Shown here piece after piece: positions 8,458 through 16,476 of a stretch of DNA of 35,077 nucleotides (position 1 is the stretch's first letter; the number at the start of each line of letters is the position of its first letter). The position numbers and the translations under genes are program-made. Source of the stretch: Candidatus Acidiferrum typicum (GTDB taxonomy: Bacteria; Acidobacteriota; Terriglobia; Acidiferrales; UBA7541); contig DLMH01000114.1 in the NCBI GenBank assembly GCA_002478115.1, forward strand, positions 1-35,077, in the 5' to 3' direction. The notes below the pieces were generated by a model that was given only the letters and a program-made list of their open reading frames with translations, did not search any database and was not told the origin of the DNA.

Positions 8458-9975
8458 ATGAGTTCCAACGGAAAACGATTCTCGTGCAACAATTCTTTAG
8501 GGATAAGGCTCACTTTCATTGGCCTGCTTTGCGCGGCTGCCGCCACGATCACCTACTTGAGCCCTAGCACCTACTCAGTATTCGCGTTGGCGCAGGACAA
8601 AGCACTGGACCGTGCAGACATTAACACTCTGCAAGCGCTCAACAAAGCCTATGAACGAATCGCCCAGATGGTGACCCCGGCGATCGTGTCGATTCAATCT
8701 ACACAAGTGGTCAAGGTTCAGATGGCCCCACTTTCCCCACAGTTTTTTGGAAACCAGGACCAGACTCCGCGCGAGCAACGAGAGCACGCCCTGGGCAGCG
8801 GCGTTCTGGTCAGCGCCGACGGGTATATCCTGACGAACAACCACGTCATTGAAAATGCCACGTCAATAAAAGTGATGCTTTCGGACAAGCGGACCTTCAC
8901 CGGCAAGGTCGTGGGGGCTGACCCGCAGACGGACGTGGCGGTGATAAAGATCGAGGGCGAGAATCTGCCCACGGCTTCCCTGGGCAATTCCTCTAACCTA
9001 TACGTGGGGGACATCGTGATGGCCTTTGGGAATCCTTATGGACTCAATTTCACTGTAACCCGCGGCGCGGTCAGTGCTCTGAACAGGTCGGAAGGCGCCA
9101 TTGAAGACATTCAAAACTTTATCCAGACGGACGCGCCGATCAATCCCGGAAACTCCGGCGGTGCGCTGGTGGACGTTCGGGGCGAAGTCGTGGGCATCAA
9201 CACAGCCATTTTGAGTAGTCAATCCGGCCCCGGAGAGGGAGGCGGGTCTGTTGGCATCGGGTTCGCCATTCCCATCAACATGGCCAAGCATGTGATGGAA
9301 GACTTGGTTAAGAGTGGGAAAGTGTCGCGGGGTTACCTGGGTGCGCAGATACAGTCCTTGGACGAAGGCCTGGCGCATGCCTTTGCCGTGCCCGACACTT
9401 CCGGAGCCTTGGTCGAGAACGTTTCACCCGGGGGACCTGCTGACAATGCACAACTGAAGAACGGCGACGTGATTCGCAAATACAACGGCCAAGGTGTCGC
9501 CGACGCCGGTCAGTTGATTGCCTTAGTGACCGATACGATTCCTGGGACCGTCGCCACTCTGGACATACTCCGGGATGGCAAGTCCCTGAACGTGAAGATC
9601 ACGCTGGGGGAACGTCCATCGGCTCTGGGCGTGCACGCCAGCCTCGGCAAACCTCCTGCACAAGGCACCTTGGGAGGCGTTAGTGTTCAGAGCCTTACAC
9701 CTGAGCTGCGCGAACAGCTCGGTGTGCCACCTGGCACTCAAGGGGTCGTCATCAGCAACCTCGATCCGTCAAGCCCGGCGGCCCAGTCGGGTATTCGCCA
9801 GGGAGACGTGATCGAGAGCATCAACCGCCAACCGGTCCACTCGGTGGCGGATTTTGAGCGCCTGGCTGCGGAGGCCAAAGCTGACACTTTGCTGCGCATC
9901 AATCGGCAGGGGAATGGAGCTTTTATCGTGGTTTCGCCGACTCCGGCAGATAGCGGCAATGACCAGAGTCAATGA
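8458..9975 (+). CDS. htrA: Periplasmic serine protease, HtrA/DegP family
   Basis: The 505-residue protein is a Do-type protease and chaperone for periplasmic protein quality control. The trypsin-like triad is complete: H129 in TNNHV, D159 in QTDVAV and S233 in GNSGGAL. Two PDZ domains follow at about 290-380 and 405-500, matching the DegP/DegQ layout. An N-terminal hydrophobic segment (about 16-45) is a signal peptide or membrane anchor. The ATG at 8458 is preferred because AAGGAG lies 7 bases upstream; the frame is open to 8395 but has no such site there. It stands alone after the gene-poor stretch, and the small membrane protein follows 90 bases later. Its base use looks less GC-rich than the neighbouring housekeeping genes. 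Confidence 0.95.
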   Translation: MSSNGKRFSCNNSLGIRLTFIGLLCAAAATITYLSPSTYSVFALAQDKALDRADINTLQALNKAYERIAQMVTPAIVSIQSTQVVKVQMAPLSPQFFGNQDQTPREQREHALGSGVLVSADGYILTNNHVIENATSIKVMLSDKRTFTGKVVGADPQTDVAVIKIEGENLPTASLGNSSNLYVGDIVMAFGNPYGLNFTVTRGAVSALNRSEGAIEDIQNFIQTDAPINPGNSGGALVDVRGEVVGINTAILSSQSGPGEGGGSVGIGFAIPINMAKHVMEDLVKSGKVSRGYLGAQIQSLDEGLAHAFAVPDTSGALVENVSPGGPADNAQLKNGDVIRKYNGQGVADAGQLIALVTDTIPGTVATLDILRDGKSLNVKITLGERPSALGVHASLGKPPAQGTLGGVSVQSLTPELREQLGVPPGTQGVVISNLDPSSPAAQSGIRQGDVIESINRQPVHSVADFERLAAEAKADTLLRINRQGNGAFIVVSPTPADSGNDQSQ

Positions 9976-10065
9976 TGCGCCGGTAACATTCTTAGCGGTC
10001 TGTGGGATCATAGGAATGGCAGTGCCAGGGCAAGACGCCTGAGAGCTGGCGGTGAGGCGGCTGTG

Positions 10066-10263
10066 ATGACAACTGATTTGAAGACGACGGGCACTGAAGG
10101 ACGAAAGACGCCCTCGTTCGGAATTGGAAGCCTCCTGTTTGCAATCGTCTTAGCATTCATCTTCTATCTGCTTTTCTCAACCATGGTGCGTCACCGGTTC
10201 TTCAGAGGTGGCCATCCTCACCGGATTACGGCGTTGGCAACTCACAGCCCAATTCCCACTTGA
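10066..10263 (+). CDS. Small single-span membrane protein, unknown
   Basis: This short frame encodes about 65 residues: a polar N-terminus of about 20 residues, one strong hydrophobic helix (about 21-42, IGSLLFAIVLAFIFYLLF) and a basic His/Arg-rich tail. A GGTGAGG stretch lies about 10 bases upstream of the ATG; a GTG at 10063 is an alternative start. I recognise no family. It lies 90 bases after htrA in the same direction and could be co-transcribed with it. The helix argues for a real protein, but the length and the decayed surroundings leave doubt. Confidence 0.4.
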   Translation: MTTDLKTTGTEGRKTPSFGIGSLLFAIVLAFIFYLLFSTMVRHRFFRGGHPHRITALATHSPIPT

Positions 10264-10382
10264 CCACAGCAGGCACTGAAAAGGTGTTGGTCGCGGCTGC
10301 AAATGACGCCAAGCTGCGCTTTCCGTGACGTGAAGGTCTCATACAAGAAGCTAACCCGCAAAGTGCTACGGTGCGTAGATGA

Positions 10383-10703
10383 CAATGTTGTCTCTCGTAC
10401 CTCTCCTATTTATGTCAGTTGGCCGATCCAATAGGCTACGCCGATGGAAGTTGGGCAGATGGCATCAATGACTTGGGCGACATTACAGGAGTGATGTGGG
10501 GCTCGTCGGGAGAGCAGGCAATGCTGTGGAGTTCCCACGATGTGAACTTCTTCCAACTTCTGGGCTTCCCGGGTGATTGGAGTCTCGCCTACAAGCCCAA
10601 TAATCTGGGAATCACCGTCGGAGGCTTCGGCGGTGGCTCCTGCACCGCTAACAACTGCGGAGGCGCTGTGCAGTACCGCATCACTACACAGAATCATCGC
10701 TGA
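10383..10703 (+). pseudogene. Fragment of a HAF-repeat secreted protein
   Basis: The frame encodes two repeats of the extracellular HAF type: INDLGDITGVMWGSS...AMLW, then a PNNLGITVGGF unit with an LGFPG turn between them. Full-length relatives carry many such repeats behind a signal peptide. Here there is no ATG in frame; the only possible start is a TTG at 10419. A signal-like start, MTMLSLVPLLFMSVG, is encoded from ATG 10379 in a different frame, which suggests a frameshifted and truncated gene. The surrounding sequence from 10264 to 10382 and from 10704 to 10824 shows no gene. I call it a remnant rather than a working gene. Confidence 0.5.
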
Positions 10704-10824
10704 AATTCACGGCATCGTTGCTTGATTTAACTCATTCAAGCCGCCCTCGCTCCGGACGGCTTACCGGACCACAGGGGAACACAGGTAAGACTTTCAATTT
10801 CTTCTTTTTGGAGGGAGGACAGTC

Positions 10825-11250
10825 ATGAAACGCATCAGTATTCTGGGCCTAATTCTATGCACGTGTTTGGTTTCGTTGCCACTGGCGCTTTCTGCGTCGG
10901 CACAAATCAATGGGGCATTACCCGAGGGATAGAACTCGCTCGCCCACGTGAGGATCATCAACTCAGACCAGACGGTGCTGCACGGCGACATCGTCCACTA
11001 CCGCTACACATTGGCCGTGGGTCCGGGCCAATTCGATAAGGTTCGGCTGCACCGGGTAGTCAAGGAATCTCATCCATATTGGCCGGTAAGGACTGTTGAT
11101 GCTGTGTTGTTGCTGCCCGGATCACCCAACTATTTCGAGGCGATCTTCATGGAGCCGCCAGCTTTAGCGGCGATAGCGCTTGCTCCGTCACTCCGAGGCT
11201 ACCGCGGGCGCGGACCTTTTCTCCTTACCCCTTGGCGAAATGTGAAGTGA
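10825..11250 (+). pseudogene. Secreted alpha/beta-hydrolase-like gene broken by an in-frame TAG and truncated
   Basis: The ATG at 10825 has a strong GGAGGGAGG site 6-14 bases upstream and starts a clear signal peptide (MKRISILGLILC... ending ALSASAQ). The frame meets TAG at 10930-10932 after 35 codons, then stays open without any shift to 11250. The downstream part reads HVRIINSDQ, HYRYTLAVGPG, then VRLHRVVKE and AVLLLPGSPNYFEA. To my memory this resembles the N-terminal part of secreted alpha/beta hydrolases of Acidobacteria, including the oxyanion-loop LPG strand. Family members run several hundred residues; here the match fades near 11165 and the frame runs 52 bases into the end of the opposing kinase gene. 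It is most likely a pseudogene with a nonsense mutation and a deletion. Confidence 0.6.
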
Positions 11251-12488
11251 AACTTGCTGCCTGAGCCAAGCTCGCTGTCTACCCAGATGCGCCCACCCAT
11301 CTTTTCCACCAATCGCGCAGAAATTGTCAGACCCAGCCCCACACCGCCATGAATTCGCGTCAAAGATCCGTCGCCTTGCGTAAAGACGTCGAAGATCGTT
11401 TGCTGTTTCTCGGCCGGTATTCCGGTTCCCGTGTCCGTCACGGAGCAATGCAGGAGGATTCCGTCCCTCAGGGGCATCTCCGCCCCCATTTCAATCGCGA
11501 TCTCGCCGCGCTCGGTAAACTTAATGGCGTTGCTGATCAAATGACCGATGATTTGCCGCAGCCGCTCCGGGTCTCCGATCACCACGTCCGGCACATCGGG
11601 ACGCGTGTGGCAGACAATTCTTAGCCCTTTTTCGCGGGCCCGTGGCGCCGTCAGCTCGACAACATCATTAAGAGTATCGCGCAGACAGTACTCGGCGGCT
11701 TCCGGCCCCGGTTTTCCTGATTCAATTTCAGAAAAATCCAGCATGTGACTGACCAACGACAGTAAAGAGTCCGCCGAGGATTTCACGACATCCAGATTTT
11801 CACGCTGCTCGGAGGTCAGCGCGGAATCCAGAACGAGTTCCGTCATGCCGATAATGCCGTTCAAGGGGGTACGGAGTTCGTGACTGATATTGGCCAGGAA
11901 TTCACTCTTGGCGCGGCTGGCCGCTTGTGCCGCTTGATTCGCCGCTTTCAATTCCTCTGTTTGCTTGCGCTCGGCGATAATCTCCGCCATCTCCAGGACG
12001 TTACGCTTGTACTCCATCTGCGCGACAACCTGCCGGGACAGGGCTTGAAGCGCTTCTTTCTGAGCCGAAGTAAGTTTGCGCGGAACGCGATCGATCACAC
12101 ACAGCGATCCCAGGGCATGGCCGTCCGATGTCGTGAGCTTTGCCCCGGCATAAAAGCGAATCTTCGGGTCAGACGTGACCAGCGGATTGTCTGCGAAGCG
12201 GCTGTCGGCAAGCGTATCCTCGACTACCAAAGTGTCGTTCGCCAGGATCGTATGGCCGCAAAAGGAAACGTCACGAGGCGTCTCACTCACGTCTAACCCA
12301 ACTCTTGCCTTAATCCACTGACGGTCGGAGTCCACCAAGCTGACCAGGGCTATTGGGGTCCCGCAGACGTACGAAGCTAACGCCGCTAAATCGTCGAAGA
12401 CCGGGTCCGACCTGGTGTCCAGTATTTGATAGCGACGGAGCGCTTCCAGCCTCTCCGCTTCGTTCCCAGGGATGGGCGCACTGATCAT
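11199..12488 (-). CDS. GAF-domain sensor histidine kinase (orphan)
   Basis: The 429-residue protein has an N-terminal GAF domain (about 25-160, with the RYQILDT entry and SFCGHTI core usual in this subfamily), a short coiled coil (about 170-195), a HisKA dimerisation domain with phospho-acceptor H203 in FLANISHELRTPLNG, and an ATPase domain with N319, DTGTGIP (351-357) and GGVGLGLT (380-387). It has no transmembrane helix and no receiver domain, so it is a soluble kinase. No response regulator gene lies nearby. The ATG at 12488 is chosen because GGAGG lies 8 bases upstream on the minus strand and the GAF family begins there, although the frame is open far beyond. It is the only minus-strand gene between 1 and 22.8 kb. 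Confidence 0.9.
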   Translation of the reverse strand: MISAPIPGNEAERLEALRRYQILDTRSDPVFDDLAALASYVCGTPIALVSLVDSDRQWIKARVGLDVSETPRDVSFCGHTILANDTLVVEDTLADSRFADNPLVTSDPKIRFYAGAKLTTSDGHALGSLCVIDRVPRKLTSAQKEALQALSRQVVAQMEYKRNVLEMAEIIAERKQTEELKAANQAAQAASRAKSEFLANISHELRTPLNGIIGMTELVLDSALTSEQRENLDVVKSSADSLLSLVSHMLDFSEIESGKPGPEAAEYCLRDTLNDVVELTAPRAREKGLRIVCHTRPDVPDVVIGDPERLRQIIGHLISNAIKFTERGEIAIEMGAEMPLRDGILLHCSVTDTGTGIPAEKQQTIFDVFTQGDGSLTRIHGGVGLGLTISARLVEKMGGRIWVDSELGSGSKFHFTFRQGVRRKGPRPR

Positions 12489-12696
12489 GGGATGCCTCCA
12501 GGCATGGCGAATCCTTTGCCCTCCACGCTCAAATTGGGCACGCCAGATACCAAAGAGGCGCTCCTGCATGCAACTGCTTCTTCGCCCATGACTTAGACTT
12601 GACAGAGCAGTTAGCAAGAGACTGCGGGCACCTGCCGGGGTGATCCGAAATGGAACGATCGCCCTGGGTTTCGGCGATTTGAAAAAGGAGTAGAAT

Positions 12697-13011
12697 ATGG
12701 CCATGGGATGCAAAGACGGCGAAAACTTGAATGTGATTTGCCCGTGCTGCCAGGCCAAGCTCGTGATTGATCCGATCTTCGGCGCGGTGCTGTCGCACGA
12801 GGCTCCCGTGAAGCCCGGGCCCGACGTGGATCTCACCCAGACCGCCACCATCCTTGAAGAACAGCATCGCCAACGCGAAGACAAATTCGCCGATTCGTTC
12901 TTCCAGGAGACGCACAAGGAAGACATCCTGGCCAAGAAGTTTGAGGAAGCCATGAAAAAGGCCAAGGACGCTCCGGCCGAAAAGCCCATCCGCGATTTCG
13001 ACCTCGACTGA
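12697..13011 (+). CDS. Small protein with CxxC motif, conserved-looking unknown
   Basis: The 104-residue protein has an N-terminal CPCC cluster (C15, C17, C18) followed by QAKLVIDP, as in half of a zinc ribbon, then a charged, probably helical or coiled-coil region (about 55-90) and a short acidic end. AAGGAG lies 6 bases before the ATG at 12697, a very good ribosome binding site. It is divergent from the histidine kinase, with about 208 bases between the two starts. I know of no function. It may bind zinc as a dimer, since only one Cys pair is present. Confidence 0.75.
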   Translation: MAMGCKDGENLNVICPCCQAKLVIDPIFGAVLSHEAPVKPGPDVDLTQTATILEEQHRQREDKFADSFFQETHKEDILAKKFEEAMKKAKDAPAEKPIRDFDLD

Positions 13012-13027
13012 CAAGGCCGAGTAAACG

Positions 13028-13112
13028 GTCATCCCGAGGGGAGTGACCCGGTTGTTTCCTCCGCGCCGCTCGCTGGCGCGCCGGGTCATGCAGTCGAGGG
13101 ATCCCTCTTCGA
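13028..13112. repeat. Dispersed GTCATCCCGAG...GAGGGATCCCTC repeat, copy 1
   Basis: Between the CxxC protein and folP lies GTCATCCCGAGGGGAGTGA, then a GC-rich spacer and TCGAGGGATCCCTCTTCGA, whose core GAGGGATCCCTC (13096-13107) is a perfect palindrome. The same words in the same order recur at 14105-14212 and 29183-29222. Short elements of this kind are scattered between genes in Acidobacteria. Confidence 0.55.
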
Positions 13113-13188
13113 TCTACAAGTCTGCTGGGTTCCGTGATTTCTGCGCTTGGTTCTTGCTCCCTCTTCTACGCTACACTTTCCCTTACAG

Positions 13189-14067
13189 ATGCCACCACGC
13201 AAACTCTTTCGCCTGAAACTTCGCTCACGGACGCTGGTCTTGGGCGAACGCACACTCGTAATGGGCGTGCTGAACGTCACGCCGGACAGCTTCTCCGATG
13301 GCGGAAAGTTCTTCAGCCTAAAACGCGCCATTGACGGCGCGCTGGCCATGGAACGCGCCGGTGCGGATATCCTCGACATCGGAGCCGAATCCACGCGCCC
13401 CGGGTCAGCGGGCATTTCCGCCGCGGAAGAATTGCAGCGCCTGCTTCCGGTGCTCGAAGCATTGCACACGCGCTTGAAAATTCCCATTTCTGTGGACACG
13501 CAAAAGGCGGGCGTCGCGGAGATTGCTTTGGGAGCGGGCGCGGCTATTTTGAATGACATCTCCGAGCTGAAAAACGATCCACGCCTGGCCGAAGTCGCGG
13601 CAAAATTGGGCGTTCCCCTCGTCCTGATGCACATGCGTGGCACGCCGCGCACAATGCAAAAGCAGCCCTTCGCCAAGAATGTGCTGAAAGACGTGACTGT
13701 GGGCCTGCGTCACTCCATCGCCATCGCGCGCCGCGCCGGCGTGCGCCGCTCACAGATCATCCTCGACCCCGGCATCGGCTTCGGCAAGAGCTTCCAGCAG
13801 AACTACGAATTGCTGGCTCTGCTGCCCCAACTCGTGAAACTCGGCTATCCCCTGCTGGTGGGCACTTCGCGCAAGGGCTTTCTCGGCGCCACGCTGGCCA
13901 GCCGCGGCAAGCCAGCGCCGCCCGAAGCGCGCATCTGGGGCACTGCCGCTACGGTTACAGCGAGCATTCTCGGCGGCGCGCACATCGTTCGCGTGCACGA
14001 CGTCGCCGAAATGGCGCAGGTCGCCAAAGTCGCCGACGCACTCCGCAAGGCATTCATACCCAAGTAA
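13189..14067 (+). CDS. folP: Dihydropteroate synthase
   Basis: FolP joins p-aminobenzoate to hydroxymethyl-dihydropterin diphosphate to give dihydropteroate in folate synthesis and is the sulfonamide target. The 292-residue TIM-barrel protein shows the family signatures in order: MGVLNVTPDSFSDGG (25-39), ESTRPG, NDIS, LMHMRGTP, DPGIGFGK and GTSRKGFLG. The ATG at 13189 is chosen; a TTG at 13147 in frame would add 14 residues without family support. In related genomes folP often sits right after ftsH; here about 5.7 kb of accessory DNA lies between them. The upstream gap holds a repeat copy and the downstream gap a large palindrome. Confidence 0.95.
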   Translation: MPPRKLFRLKLRSRTLVLGERTLVMGVLNVTPDSFSDGGKFFSLKRAIDGALAMERAGADILDIGAESTRPGSAGISAAEELQRLLPVLEALHTRLKIPISVDTQKAGVAEIALGAGAAILNDISELKNDPRLAEVAAKLGVPLVLMHMRGTPRTMQKQPFAKNVLKDVTVGLRHSIAIARRAGVRRSQIILDPGIGFGKSFQQNYELLALLPQLVKLGYPLLVGTSRKGFLGATLASRGKPAPPEARIWGTAATVTASILGGAHIVRVHDVAEMAQVAKVADALRKAFIPK

Positions 14068-14104
14068 AGGCAACTTTAGCAGATTGCTGAATAATACAAG
14101 CAAA

Positions 14105-14212
14105 TGTCATTCCGAGACCCGTTTGCCTTTTGATTGGGGCGAGGAATCTGCTTTCTCCCGGGTCTTGCGCGAAAAGCAGATCCCTCTCCCGCTTTACGGG
14201 ATCGGGATGACA
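14105..14212. repeat. Large imperfect palindrome, dispersed repeat copy 2
   Basis: The ends TGTCATTCCGA (14105-14115) and TCGGGATGACA (14202-14212) are inverted repeats with one mismatch. Inside, GAGGAATCTGCTTT and AAAGCAGATCCCTC form a second inverted pair with one mismatch. A transcript would fold into one long hairpin. It shares its GTCATTCCGAG and GAGGAATC words with the elements at 13028 and 29183. It has no coding content and may act as a folP transcript end. Confidence 0.65.
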
Positions 14213-14325
14213 AGGAATTTTCGCTTTTCGACGAACCACCTGCACTTCCCTCGCGCATGCGCTTTCTGACTCCGGCTGCGTTATAATTCGCGCGAAACTT
14301 CAACGCGCCTCAAAGGAAATCCTTC

Positions 14326-15897
14326 ATGCGAACTCGCGGTCTGATTTTCACTTTCCTGCTTCTTTGCTTCCTTGTTTCGTTTTCTCCGGCTTTTGCCCAA
14401 CTGCCTCCTGTCAAAACTGACCCGCTCCATCCCGCCCAGGCCATACAGGGCAGTGCCGGCTGTTCCGCAACCGAGAGTTCCGCGTGCGCGCAAGCCGCCG
14501 CCAAGATCACGCCTGTGGTGATGGGCGAATCGCCGCTGGAAGAAAATCTGCGCCGCTTAACGGATGAAATCGGCGGGCGCGTCAGCGGTTCACCGGAAAT
14601 GGCCAAGGCCGTCGATTGGGCAGTCGCCGCATTCCGCGCGGCGGGCGTCGAGGTGCACACTGAAAAATATCTTCTTCCCAAGACGTGGAGCGAAGGCAAC
14701 ACGCGGTTGGAATTGCTCGGCCCGGTGCAATTCCCCGTTTCGTTGGTGTCCGGCGGATTTTCCCCGGCCACGCCGCCCGGCGGCCTCGAAGGCACGCTCA
14801 TTGATGTGGGCGGCGGCTCGGAAGCCGAATTTGCACGCGCCGGCAGCGCCCTGAAAGGCGCGATTCTGTTTGTCCACACCGAGGTCAGCTATACCTGGCA
14901 GGATCTCTTCCACGAATACGAGCAGCCTCCCCCGATTATTGATCGCGCCGTAAAGGCTGGCGCTGCCGCGATCCTCTGGACCAGCCAACGGGAGCGCAAG
15001 CTGCTCTACCGGCACACCAATTCGCCGGATGGAAAGATCGAGCCGATCGCGCAGGCAGTTGTCGCGCGGGAAGATGCACTGCGCCTGCAACGCACGGTGG
15101 CTGCGTTTCCCGGCAAAGTGCGCGTGCGGCTGACCATGCCCAACAAAATTGGCGGCCCGGTGGACCAGTTCAACGTGGTCGGCGAAATCCGCGGCTACGA
15201 GAAGCCCGACGAAATCGTCGTCCTCGGCGCGCATCTCGATTCCTGGGAATTGGGCACCGGTGCGCTGGACAACGGCTGCAACGCCGCGATGGTCGTCGAA
15301 GCGGCCCGCGCGATCAAAGCCAGCGGCCTGCTGCCGCGCCGCACCATCCGCTTCATCCTCTTTAGCGGCGAAGAGCAGGGCTTGCTGGGCTCCTGGGCTT
15401 ATGTGCAAGCGCATCGCGCCGAGATGGATAAGTACCGCGCCGCCGTGGTCTTTGACATGGGCATCGGGCGTGTCACCGGCTATTCCCTCAGCGGCCGCCG
15501 CGACATCGAACCCGCTGTGCGCGAAATCCTGCGCCCCTTTGCCGGTTGGGGCGTGGACAATCACACCTACGACGCGGAAACCGGCACCGACCACCTCGAT
15601 TTTCTTTTGGAAGGCGTGCCCACTCTGGTAGCCAATCAGGAGGTGGCGAATTACCTGCAAAATTATCACGCTGCCTCCGACACCTTCGACAAAGTAGATA
15701 TTCGCGAACTGAAGTTGAACACCGTGCTCGCCGCGGTCACCGCCTGGGGCATCGCCGATCGCGCCGAACCTATCGGCAAACGCCTCTCCCGCGCGGAAAT
15801 GGAGACGCTGCTGAAAGAAACGCGACTCGACGAAGAGTTGAAGGCATTCGGTATGTGGGCCGACTGGCAAAGCGGCGCCCGCGGTAGAAAACCCTAG
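14326..15897 (+). CDS. Secreted M28-family metallopeptidase
   Basis: The 523-residue protein has a signal peptide (hydrophobic 6-20, cleavage after SPAFA at about 24) and an M28 di-zinc aminopeptidase/carboxypeptidase-Q-like catalytic domain. The metal ligands and catalytic acid can be placed: H303 in GAHLDSW, D315 in ALDNG, E349/E350 in SGEEQG, D377 in VFDMG and H448 in NYHAASDT. A protease-associated-type domain probably occupies about 130-260. The ATG has AAAGGA 6-11 bases upstream. It should cleave peptides or dipeptides in the periplasm or outside the cell. It stands between the palindromic repeat and ruvX. Confidence 0.92.
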   Translation: MRTRGLIFTFLLLCFLVSFSPAFAQLPPVKTDPLHPAQAIQGSAGCSATESSACAQAAAKITPVVMGESPLEENLRRLTDEIGGRVSGSPEMAKAVDWAVAAFRAAGVEVHTEKYLLPKTWSEGNTRLELLGPVQFPVSLVSGGFSPATPPGGLEGTLIDVGGGSEAEFARAGSALKGAILFVHTEVSYTWQDLFHEYEQPPPIIDRAVKAGAAAILWTSQRERKLLYRHTNSPDGKIEPIAQAVVAREDALRLQRTVAAFPGKVRVRLTMPNKIGGPVDQFNVVGEIRGYEKPDEIVVLGAHLDSWELGTGALDNGCNAAMVVEAARAIKASGLLPRRTIRFILFSGEEQGLLGSWAYVQAHRAEMDKYRAAVVFDMGIGRVTGYSLSGRRDIEPAVREILRPFAGWGVDNHTYDAETGTDHLDFLLEGVPTLVANQEVANYLQNYHAASDTFDKVDIRELKLNTVLAAVTAWGIADRAEPIGKRLSRAEMETLLKETRLDEELKAFGMWADWQSGARGRKP

Positions 15898-15941
15898 CGG
15901 GTCCGCACGCCGCCGCCACAGCGTTCACGCTATACTGAAGT

Positions 15942-16475
15942 GTGAAGCAAACTTCACCAGAAACAGCGGCGGCGCGGCCAACAGCCGCGCAAAAACAGGG
16001 CAAAATCCTGGCGCTCGACTACGGCCGCGCGCGCATTGGCCTCGCCATCGCTGACTCCGAAGCGCGCATCGCCCAGCCTCACGACACCCTCGAACGCGTC
16101 AATCGCAATGAAGATGTGCGCCGCCTCCGCGAGTTCGTTCGCGATCACAACGTGCAGCAGATCGTTGTCGGTCTGCCCCTTCGCCTCGACGGCTCGCACG
16201 GCGACATGGCCGAAGAAACCACGTGCTTTGCCAACCGCCTCCGCAAACAAATCGGTATCCCCGTCGCCATGATGGACGAGCGACTGACCAGTTGGGAGGC
16301 CGAACGCATCCTCGAGGAAGAGCTGGGGCGGCGCATCACCCATGAAACCACGCGCGACGGCAAGCGGAAGCTCCTACGTAACGCGCAGGGAAAATACACG
16401 GTGGATGCCATTGCCGCCATGGTGATTTTGCGGGAATATCTGTCGCGGGAGAGTGGCACGGAGGAGCAGACCTAG
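15942..16475 (+). CDS. ruvX: Holliday junction resolvase-like protein RuvX (YqgF)
   Basis: The 177-residue protein has the RNase H-like fold of the RuvX/YqgF family, which acts in pre-16S rRNA 5' end maturation and can cut Holliday junctions. The acidic catalytic residues are in place: D26 in LALDYGRARIG, the VVGLPL strand at about 75-80, DERLTS at 112-117 and D155 in TVDAIAAM. An N-terminal extension of about 20 residues is Ala/Thr-rich. The start is GTG at 15942. The stop lies directly before, or inside, the start of mltG, a pairing common in bacteria. Confidence 0.93.
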   Translation: MKQTSPETAAARPTAAQKQGKILALDYGRARIGLAIADSEARIAQPHDTLERVNRNEDVRRLREFVRDHNVQQIVVGLPLRLDGSHGDMAEETTCFANRLRKQIGIPVAMMDERLTSWEAERILEEELGRRITHETTRDGKRKLLRNAQGKYTVDAIAAMVILREYLSRESGTEEQT

Positions 16476-16476
16476 C

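Noticed and set aside
12489..12989. Longer N-terminus for the histidine kinase (frame open to 12989)
   Set aside because: It would cover the divergent gene at 12697, and a good ribosome binding site supports the start at 12488.
14590..15870. 426-codon minus-strand open frame inside the M28 peptidase gene
   Set aside because: Antisense shadow; all zinc ligands and the signal peptide support the plus-strand gene.
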